The position numbers were made by a program, and so were the translations under genes. Of a stretch of DNA of 6,864 nt, positions 1-5,932 are shown in pieces. Source of the stretch: Bacteroidota bacterium (GTDB lineage Bacteria; Bacteroidota; Bacteroidia; J057); assembly GCA_003696875.1 (NCBI GenBank), contig RFHL01000312.1, positions 1 through 6,864 on the forward strand, written 5' to 3'. Numbering within the stretch: position 1 is the first letter of the stretch; each line of letters begins with the position of its first letter. The notes below the pieces were generated by a model. That model saw nothing but the letters and a program-made list of their open reading frames with translations, did not search any database and was not told the origin of the DNA.

Positions 1-650
1 AGGCCCAGGAACTCAAACACATAGGGATCCCGCAGCAGGTCCTGCGGCTTCTCCAGGGCCTGCCCCTCCTGCGCCAGGCGCAGCACCTCCGCCTTGTCCC
101 TGCTCAGCGCCAACCGCTGGAAGAGCCCCGTCCGCTTCTGCCGCTTCAGCTCCCGGATCGACCACCTCTCCCGCAGCGTCTGCTGCAGGTAAAAGCCCCG
201 CTCCAGCTCGTCATCGATCTTGATGAGCTCAATGTAGTGGGACCAACTCAATTTGTGTGACAGTGTCGCACGTTTTGGGAAGCACAAGTACAACCGGCGC
301 ATATAGATCAGCCGGGACCGGCTGAACCCACCCCCATGCGTTGCCTGCAAGTCCCGGGAAAGCCGCTTGAGGAGGGCTTGCCCGTATTCCGCCCGGGTCC
401 TGGCCTGCCCCAGACGGCGCTTTTCGAAGGTCGAATCCGCCTTCCCCACCGCAATCCGCTTCCGGACCATCTCCGAGGCATCCACATCCCAGACCCAGAA
501 CTCGACATACCAGCGGCTTCCCCCTTCCACCAGGCGGGCCGGCACATAATCAAAGCCTTCCTTTGATTCCTTCAATCCCAATTTTCTCACGATCGCTCCT
601 ATTTGAGCGGGCGAAACCAAGGCCTTTCGACCCGGTCTCCGCCTTGCCAT
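1..650 (-). CDS. Chimeric protein: tyrosine-recombinase-like N-terminus fused to DUF1016/YhcG-type nuclease domain (3' end outside window)
   Basis: The frame is open from the ATG at 650 to the window edge (216 complete codons, no stop). Residues ~15-80 resemble the N-terminal part of Bacteroidota phage-type integrases: a conserved FDYVPARLVEGG stretch (33-44), then RWYVEFWVWD (46-55) and VRKRI (62-66). From ~84 on it matches the DUF1016 (YhcG) family: RAEYGQALLKRLS (86-98), GFSRSRLIYMRRLY (108-121), LSWSHYIELIKIDD (134-147), WSIRELKRQ (163-171) and DPYVFEFLG (208-216). YhcG proteins are usually about 350 residues with a C-terminal PDDEXK nuclease domain, which would lie off the left edge. The first ~50 residues of the usual DUF1016 N-domain, including its W-x-IG-K segment, are absent and replaced by the integrase-like part. 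The ATG is the only in-frame ATG before the upstream stop at 908-910; no Shine-Dalgarno is seen. It may be a functional fusion or a remnant of recombination. The DUF1016 call is strong; the integrase call is moderate. Confidence 0.85.
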   Translation of the reverse strand, partial: MARRRPGRKALVSPAQIGAIVRKLGLKESKEGFDYVPARLVEGGSRWYVEFWVWDVDASEMVRKRIAVGKADSTFEKRRLGQARTRAEYGQALLKRLSRDLQATHGGGFSRSRLIYMRRLYLCFPKRATLSHKLSWSHYIELIKIDDELERGFYLQQTLRERWSIRELKRQKRTGLFQRLALSRDKAEVLRLAQEGQALEKPQDLLRDPYVFEFLG

Positions 651-712
651 CAACAGAAAAGCAGGCAAAACGGGGCCCAGCCCCTTACCCTTTAAATTGG
701 GAAAAACACGTC

Positions 713-744
713 CTAAAGTAGGGCTTTTTGCGCTTTCTGGCAAT
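713..744 (-). promoter_or_regulatory. Possible Bacteroidota-type promoter for the chimeric gene
   Basis: On the minus strand ATTG (744-741) is followed after exactly 20 bases by TACTTTAG (720-713), one mismatch from the Bacteroidota -7 consensus TAnnTTTG. It would give a leader of roughly 55 bases before the ATG at 650. The leader contains a small GC hairpin (GGGGC-TGG-GCCCC, 684-672). The element was found by eye and is weak on its own; the 20-base spacer, shared with the tRNA promoter candidate, is the main support. Confidence 0.3.
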
Positions 745-812
745 ATCCAGAAACCCGGACTACCAGCCTGATTCCAGGCTATTTTTGGCGATACTCTCGC
801 AGAAGATTCGGC

Positions 813-854
813 ACCAAACGCGAAAAAGCAGCCATACAGGCTGCTTTCCGCGTT

Positions 855-858
<4 letters not shown>
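813..858. repeat. Inverted repeat that includes the tRNA 3' end and encloses the terminator
   Basis: ACCAAACGCG at 813-822 is perfectly complementary to CGCGTTTGGT at 849-858. The right arm holds the discriminator base and CCA of the tRNA (minus strand, 858-855). Between the arms lies the 9-bp terminator stem, so the full structure pairs 19 bases per side with only a small asymmetric bulge (823-824 against 848). It may be a two-part terminator, or a trace of recombination at the tRNA end. The sequence complementarity is seen directly; any function is inferred. Confidence 0.8.
823..848 (-). terminator. Rho-independent terminator of the tRNA-Pro gene
   Basis: Read on the minus strand, AAAGCAGCC (847-839) pairs with GGCTGCTTT (833-825) around a 5-base loop, and the descending arm runs into a five-T tract (827-823). 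It begins seven bases after the encoded CCA, as expected for a single tRNA transcription unit. The stem is extended by a further pair of 10-base complementary arms (813-822 and 849-858), described as a separate repeat. Confidence 0.8.
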
Positions 859-931
<73 letters not shown>

Positions 932-941
932 AAACCGTCGG

Positions 942-973
942 CAAATGTCGGAAGCCTGCCCGCAAAAGTCAAG
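942..973 (-). promoter_or_regulatory. Bacteroidota-type promoter of tRNA-Pro
   Basis: The minus strand reads CTTG (973-970), a 20-base spacer, then GACATTTG (949-942). The consensus for the Bacteroidota primary sigma factor is a -33 TTG-type box and a -7 TAnnTTTG box; here only the first T of the -7 box differs. Transcription would start around 935-938, a few bases before the mature tRNA 5' end at 931, which fits a stable-RNA gene. The element was identified by eye; the match to the expected position raises confidence. Confidence 0.55.
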
Positions 974-1040
974 CCCGGGAAGCCTGAGCGCAGGCAAATT
1001 CGCTCTTTCTTTGTACGGCTCCCGGCACTTCCTGTTGGGG

Positions 1041-1080
1041 AAAAAGGGAAAACCGGCGGCTTCCTGTTGGAAGCCGCCGG
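1041..1080 (-). terminator. Rho-independent terminator of the large surface-protein gene
   Basis: CCGGCGGCTTCC (1053-1064) and GGAAGCCGCCGG (1069-1080) are perfectly complementary over 12 bases with a 4-base loop. On the minus strand the stem is followed by TTTTCCCTTTTT (1052-1041), an interrupted T tract. It lies 26 bases after the TAA stop of the 1549-residue protein and separates that gene from the tRNA promoter. Confidence 0.88.
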
Positions 1081-1106
1081 AACCAATGTCCTGACCGGAC
1101 AAAAAC

Positions 1107-4100
1107 TTATTGCTTGATCCACTTATCTTCGATCAGCACCTGGCTGCCGTTAAGGAGGCGGAAGAAGTACATTCCTGGAGGCAGGTCGCTGATGTCGGCA
1201 TGGGTCTCGCGGCTTACCACGGGCAGGCCGCGCATCACGCGGCCGCTGAGGTCGAGCAGGAGGAGGCGCATGTCCGGACCCGGAGCTTCATCGAGCAAGA
1301 GGCTAAGGCCGTCGGTGGCGGGATTGGGATAAAGCTCGGCCGGGTAGGCGATGCGCTCCACCTGTATGGAGGGCGAATAGGAGGTCATGCCGTCGAGGTC
1401 CACATTCTTGACGCGGTAGGTGAGCCGGCCTTCCATAGCCGATCCGTCCACGAAGTGATAGCTCTGCTGGCTATGGCCTTCGCCTTCGGGATAGGTCATC
1501 CCAACGACTTCGAAGCTGCCGTTGTCGGTGGCGCGCTCGATCTCATAACGCAGCAGGTTGCTTTCGTGGGCGACCGTCCAGTCGAGTCGCACACCGGCAG
1601 GACCGTCAGTGGCTTCCAGGCCGAGCCATTCCACGGGCAGGCTCTCGTCCAGTTCCAGGAGCAGGCTGCCACCCGAGAGGCTGCTGAGGTTGTCAAACTG
1701 CACGTAGTGGAAACCGGCTTCGGCACCAAAGCCCGAAGGGGTGAGGGTCATGTAGTTGTCGAGGTGGCTCATCCCGGTCGCGGTCTGAATGTCGGCCGGA
1801 TCCCACTGGTTGGCGACCTTGAACCACTGCAGACCAGCTCTTCCGCCCCCATTAGCGGCAAGGATGGCATCGGCGGCGGCCTCCATGGCCGACGAGTCGG
1901 CCGGGTCGAAGTAGAAGCGGATGTTGATGTTACCCGTCAGGGGGGCATCATCGACGGTTTGTACGTACCAGTCCCGGGCCATCACAAGGTAGCCATTGCC
2001 ACCACTCAGGGCCTTCCGGAAGGCCTGATCGCCCCGGCGCAGTTCGATGAAGTCGACCTGCGTGGTGTTGGTTCCGTGCTCAATGGCGAAGAGGATTTCC
2101 TCCGGATTCATCGGGTTGAAGTAATAGGTCCAGCCCGCCTGGTTCCAGCCGTGGCAAAATTGCGTGGCCCGGATGGAGCCATAGCTTTCGTCCGACAACT
2201 CATGCAGACCCGTACTGCTGTTGTAGAGGTAGCTGGTCCCGGTGATCGGGTAGCTGAGCCCTGGGTTCAGGATACAGCCGTCGTCGCGCCAGTCGGGCTC
2301 GTCGACCGAGCCACCGTTGTTGGGGAAGACATCGTCGGGCAAGGTGCCGGTGGAAGTCTTGGAGGCGGTATAAGCTGTGCCGTCAAACCCATTGTCTTGG
2401 GGCGGAACGGGGCTCATGGCATGGACCGTGGCATCGGCATCGTCACTGTCATAGCAGTCGAGGTAGCCGTCGCCGTCGGCGTCGGTGGTGCAGGTGAGGT
2501 CGCTCACGGCGTCGCCGTCGTCATAGGCGTCCCAGGCTTCATGGCGGTCAGCCATGCCGTCGGCATCGCTGTCGGTGTCCCGGAAGTCCGGGCTGCCGTC
2601 GCTGTCGGTATCGACCGGGCTCAGGAAACCGCCGGCATAGGCATCGAGGATGCCGTCGCCATTGGCGTCGGTGGCCGCAGGGGCAGCATAGGCACTGCTG
2701 CTCTGCGCCTCCAGGTTGTCGAGCAGGCCGTCGTCGTCGGCATCCACATCATAGCTGGCCAGCAGGCCGTCGCTGTCGAAGTCGTGGTTGCCGTAGTCTT
2801 CGGGACGGCCGTCGCCGTTGCTGTCGGCCCCGGTGCTCACGAGCGGACTGCCGCTATTGTCGGCGTCGAAGGTATCGGCAAAGCCGTCTCCATCGGTATC
2901 GGTGGCCACATCGGCCATGCCGTCGCGGTCGGCGTCGGTGCCGCCTGCTTCGACGAGGTCGGCGATGCCGTCATTGTCACTGTCGAGGTCCAGCATGTTG
3001 GGGACACCATCGGCATCAGCATCACAGGCGGTGTAGCCCGTGGGGCGGCCATTCCCGGCGTCGCCGGTGGTCATGAGGAGCGGTTCGGCGCTTTCGCCGG
3101 CATCAGGCCCGAAGCTGCCATCGTCGTCCGGATCAAACGCATCGGCCAGGCCGTCGCGGTCCTGATCATCGGGCTGGTCGGGGACCCCGTCGCCAGCAAA
3201 GTCTACTGCACCCGCCTCGATGGCATCGGGGATGCCGTCGTTGTCGCTGTCGAGATCCAGGAAACCCGGGATGCCGTCGCCATCGGTATCGGGGAGGGAC
3301 AGCGGCGTACCAGAGGTGACGCCACCACCGGCATTGTCATAGGTATCCCACCAGCCATCGGCATCGGCGTCGGTGAGGGAGGTGGCATCGGTAGCCGAGC
3401 TAAAGCCATCGACCATACCGTTGCCGTCGGCATCCTGACCACCGGCTTCCACCAGATCGGTCAGGCCGTCATTGTCACTATCGAGGTCAAAGAGGTCCGG
3501 CACGCCGTCGCCGTCGGTGTCAAAGCTGTCATGAACGCCGTCGCTGTTGGCATCCACCCAGGCGATGAAGCCGGGGGTCGTATCGTCATTGTCCATGTAG
3601 TTGGGGATGTCATCCCCGTCCTCGTCACCAGAGGCGTCAAAACCGGTGCCGCCGTCTTCGCTGGCGTCGGGAATGCCGTCGTTGTCGTCGTCGAGGTCAA
3701 AGACATCGGTGATGCCGTCCTTGTCATTGTCGGTGGTCGAGGCGCAGTTGCCGTCCACATAGACCGAGGAGATGTTGTCGAGGTAGGAACATTCGCCCAC
3801 GCCCGTCACCGGGAAGTCATCCTGCAGGCTCAAGGGCAGCGCTGCATCGACAAAGCCCGTATCGTTGATGACGACAAAGATGTCGGCGGGCAGATCACCA
3901 GGGGTGAACGCTGCGGCGACGGTAAACTCCTCCGTAGCACCAGGCTCTACGGTATTGGGAATAGAGGACTCATCGAGCAGGCTCGCGCCCGCGAGGCGAG
4001 GATTGCCCAGGTAGAAGGCCACGGGAGCCCCGGCCGGTAGGCGGCCGTCGCCGGAGTTGCTCACCCGCAGGTTGATCAGCAGGGTGTCCTGCGCGCACTT

Positions 4101-5756
4101 GGCATCGCTGATGCCCAGGACCTGCAGCTGCGCATCGGGCGCAGCAAAGGCCGGTAGCCCGCCTTCGAGCCGGATGGTGGACTGCACCAGGAAGCCATTG
4201 ATGCCATCGACCACGTCATGGTTCTGTTGGTACTGCGGGATGGTCAGGTCGTCGTTGATGTTGGTATTGTGGAAATTGTGTTGGTTCCACACTTCCCGCG
4301 CGGCGACCCAGGGGGTGTTAGCCGAGCGATAGGCCCGGACGTAGTCGGTGCCGCTGAAGCCGGGCCCGTTGCCATCCTGAGAGGTGATGACAATCTCGGC
4401 CATACCGTCGGCATTGACATCTACTACCAAGGGGTAATCGTAGCGGGTCCCGGATCGGGATATCACCTCAGAAAGCTTGGCTCCGGTGGCGCCATTGTAG
4501 ACGAGGAGGTTTTCCTCGTCGGAATAGACCACCTCATTTTGCCCGTCTCCCTCAAAGTCAAAGACGGTGGAGCCGGTGCGCATGGAGCCATCATCGGTGA
4601 CGTCTGACCACTTGGCGGTCAGGGCGCCGGTCACGGGTTCCAGAACCACGTAGATGTTTTTGCCAGCTACCCCGATTTCCAGTTCCCCGTCATTGTCGAA
4701 GTCAGCCACATTACAGCGGCCACCGGCAGAGGTGCCGGGGACGTCATAGGCGGTATACAGCTCGGTAGCCGTCACCAGGTCCCACACATAGACCCGGCCG
4801 GCCGCCATCACGACGGCGTCCAGATTGCCATTTTGGTCAAAGTCGCACACACTCGTGACCCCATCGGCCTGGGTAGCGAGGGTACTCACGGCCGTGAGGC
4901 CGGTGGTTTGGGTCAGGTCTACGGCGTAGACCACATTCCCGGCGACCAGTTCCAGCCCGTCGCAGTCGCCGCCACAGGGGGAACCCGTGGCCGGCACCAC
5001 ATCGCTGCTGGAAAATACGTCGATGGCGACGGGATAGGATTCATTATCGCTATAACCACCAGTGCTATAGCTGGTGTTTCCAGAAACATCAATCCGGGTC
5101 GCTCCCGTTTCGGCATCCACGATGAGGTTACCTACATAAACTTCCGGCGTCCCATCCTGATCAAAGTCAGCAATGTTGGTGGAATTATAATCATCATAAA
5201 CGGTAAGTGTGCTGGTCCAGGTGAGGGTACCATCGTGCTCATAACGAGTGATATGCCTGGCTTTGGTGACCACAAAGATCTCAGCCGTGCCATCGTCATC
5301 CACATCCCCGAAAGCCAGATTGGCAAAAACAGACGTCCCCTCCGCAACACTGATGCTCCGCTCATGATCGCCGGTTTCGCCATCAAAAATCCGGATATAG
5401 CCGGGGATGCCGTCCTGCAGGACCATCACCTCCGGCATCCCGTCCCCGTCAATGTCCCCCACCATCGGCGTCTGCCGCTGGTCGATGGGATAGTTGGTGT
5501 TGTCGGTCTGCCAGATCAGCTCCAGGGCAAAGGCCTCAGCCCCCGCATCTGGGATAAACTGACAGGAAGGTGAGGGCACGCCGTAATAAAAATCGGCGCA
5601 GGCTTCGGTGCCTCCGCAATCGGGATCGTAACAGTCAATGAGACCGTCACCGTCATTGTCGATGCCATCGTTGCAGCTGGTTTCCTGCGCCATCGCCGGA
5701 AAACCCATCAGCCCCAATACGGCAAGGGTGAGAAAAGAATAGAAGGTGCGTAACAT
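1107..5756 (-). CDS. Giant secreted FG-GAP / thrombospondin type 3 repeat protein with T9SS type A sorting domain
   Basis: This 1549-residue protein is probably exported by Sec and then secreted or surface-anchored by the type IX system. A signal peptide spans 1-23 (cleavage after AMA). A Cys/Asp motif follows (C28, C42, C47, C53), like the metal-binding motif of MopE-type proteins. Residues 98-460 hold seven FG-GAP/VCBS-like loops (e.g. GDIDGDGMPE 100-109, ADFDNDGELE 351-360), expected to form a Ca-binding propeller. A conserved WNQHNFHNTNINDD block (490-503) and a CARDB-like beta-sandwich (~541-665) come next. Residues ~672-1158 are Asp-rich thrombospondin type 3 repeats. A Trp-rich region (~1161-1370) matches no domain I can name. 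An Fn3-like module (~1373-1467) leads into the T9SS tail (~1470-1549: YPNPATDG, LDLSGRV, LPPGMYFFRL, final KQ). The ATG at 5756 puts the signal peptide at the true start. The substrate is unknown; adhesion or matrix binding is a guess. The family call is firm, the exact role open. Confidence 0.93.
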   Translation of the reverse strand: MLRTFYSFLTLAVLGLMGFPAMAQETSCNDGIDNDGDGLIDCYDPDCGGTEACADFYYGVPSPSCQFIPDAGAEAFALELIWQTDNTNYPIDQRQTPMVGDIDGDGMPEVMVLQDGIPGYIRIFDGETGDHERSISVAEGTSVFANLAFGDVDDDGTAEIFVVTKARHITRYEHDGTLTWTSTLTVYDDYNSTNIADFDQDGTPEVYVGNLIVDAETGATRIDVSGNTSYSTGGYSDNESYPVAIDVFSSSDVVPATGSPCGGDCDGLELVAGNVVYAVDLTQTTGLTAVSTLATQADGVTSVCDFDQNGNLDAVVMAAGRVYVWDLVTATELYTAYDVPGTSAGGRCNVADFDNDGELEIGVAGKNIYVVLEPVTGALTAKWSDVTDDGSMRTGSTVFDFEGDGQNEVVYSDEENLLVYNGATGAKLSEVISRSGTRYDYPLVVDVNADGMAEIVITSQDGNGPGFSGTDYVRAYRSANTPWVAAREVWNQHNFHNTNINDDLTIPQYQQNHDVVDGINGFLVQSTIRLEGGLPAFAAPDAQLQVLGISDAKCAQDTLLINLRVSNSGDGRLPAGAPVAFYLGNPRLAGASLLDESSIPNTVEPGATEEFTVAAAFTPGDLPADIFVVINDTGFVDAALPLSLQDDFPVTGVGECSYLDNISSVYVDGNCASTTDNDKDGITDVFDLDDDNDGIPDASEDGGTGFDASGDEDGDDIPNYMDNDDTTPGFIAWVDANSDGVHDSFDTDGDGVPDLFDLDSDNDGLTDLVEAGGQDADGNGMVDGFSSATDATSLTDADADGWWDTYDNAGGGVTSGTPLSLPDTDGDGIPGFLDLDSDNDGIPDAIEAGAVDFAGDGVPDQPDDQDRDGLADAFDPDDDGSFGPDAGESAEPLLMTTGDAGNGRPTGYTACDADADGVPNMLDLDSDNDGIADLVEAGGTDADRDGMADVATDTDGDGFADTFDADNSGSPLVSTGADSNGDGRPEDYGNHDFDSDGLLASYDVDADDDGLLDNLEAQSSSAYAAPAATDANGDGILDAYAGGFLSPVDTDSDGSPDFRDTDSDADGMADRHEAWDAYDDGDAVSDLTCTTDADGDGYLDCYDSDDADATVHAMSPVPPQDNGFDGTAYTASKTSTGTLPDDVFPNNGGSVDEPDWRDDGCILNPGLSYPITGTSYLYNSSTGLHELSDESYGSIRATQFCHGWNQAGWTYYFNPMNPEEILFAIEHGTNTTQVDFIELRRGDQAFRKALSGGNGYLVMARDWYVQTVDDAPLTGNINIRFYFDPADSSAMEAAADAILAANGGGRAGLQWFKVANQWDPADIQTATGMSHLDNYMTLTPSGFGAEAGFHYVQFDNLSSLSGGSLLLELDESLPVEWLGLEATDGPAGVRLDWTVAHESNLLRYEIERATDNGSFEVVGMTYPEGEGHSQQSYHFVDGSAMEGRLTYRVKNVDLDGMTSYSPSIQVERIAYPAELYPNPATDGLSLLLDEAPGPDMRLLLLDLSGRVMRGLPVVSRETHADISDLPPGMYFFRLLNGSQVLIEDKWIKQ
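2283..3743 (-). repeat. Thrombospondin type 3 calcium-binding repeat array (coding)
   Basis: Residues ~672-1158 of the surface protein consist of DxDxDGxxD loops arranged in a longer unit. Six units begin with a pattern like DGVPDLFDLDSDNDG followed by an E-A or equivalent: near residues 680, 751, 827, 916, 996 and 1053. Unit length varies from about 57 to 89 residues, and the linkers (for example 804-820, 880-908, 964-985) differ. DNA copies are related but not identical (for example around 2965, 3233 and 3463 on the plus strand), so the array is old or under selection rather than freshly duplicated. Confidence 0.85.
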
Positions 5757-5781
5757 AACCGGTCAGGTTGAAGACTTTGTT

Positions 5782-5811
5782 TAAAAATCGATTAATTCGA
5801 GTTTTGGCAAA
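5782..5811 (-). promoter_or_regulatory. AT-rich leader, possible promoter of the surface-protein gene
   Basis: Between the upstream terminator and the ATG at 5756 the sequence becomes AT-rich. On the minus strand a perfect TTTG (5811-5808) could be a -33 box, with GATTTTTA (5789-5782) 18 bases further on as a poor -7 match. A near-palindrome TCGA-TTAAT-TCGA (5788-5800) overlaps this space. No Shine-Dalgarno precedes the ATG, as is common in Bacteroidota. The location is sensible; the boxes themselves are weak. Confidence 0.25.
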
Positions 5812-5863
5812 TTCCTTTTTCCGACCCAATTTTCCCAGGCGATAAGCTCCCCTTTCTGACTGG

Positions 5864-5906
5864 CAAAAAACAAGCGTCCCGAACCGTTGGCCGGTCCGGG
5901 ACGCTT
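5864..5906 (-). terminator. Rho-independent terminator of the epimerase gene
   Basis: AAGCGTCCCG (5872-5881) pairs perfectly with CGGGACGCTT (5897-5906); after one mismatch, three more pairs (5883-5885 with 5893-5895) extend the stem around a 7-base loop. On the minus strand the stem is followed by TTGTTTTTTG (5873-5864). It lies 27 bases past the epimerase TAA. The plus strand also has TTTTT after the stem (5905-5909), so it could work both ways, although no plus-strand gene is seen here. Confidence 0.87.
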
Positions 5907-5932
5907 TTTAGACCACTTATATAACTGTTGGC

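Noticed and set aside
308..566. Short frames on both strands near the left edge
   Set aside because: They are out-of-frame shadows of the integrase/DUF1016 frame, which is open across the whole region and matches known families.
672..684. GGGGC-CCA-GCCCC hairpin in the leader of the chimeric gene, as an attenuator
   Set aside because: The stem is only five pairs with a 3-base loop and is not followed by a convincing T tract; too weak to call.
2420..3740. Regularly spaced repeats that could suggest a CRISPR array or minisatellite
   Set aside because: The repeats are degenerate, in codon register, and encode calcium-binding DxDxDG loops; there are no constant repeats with unique spacers.
1110..4040. 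A 976-codon open frame on the plus strand, antisense to the surface-protein gene
   Set aside because: It mirrors the GAC/GGC-rich codons of the TSP3 and FG-GAP repeats, giving a low-complexity Val/Ala/Gly/Ile product with no domain. The minus-strand frame has a signal peptide, repeats and a T9SS tail, so it is the real gene.
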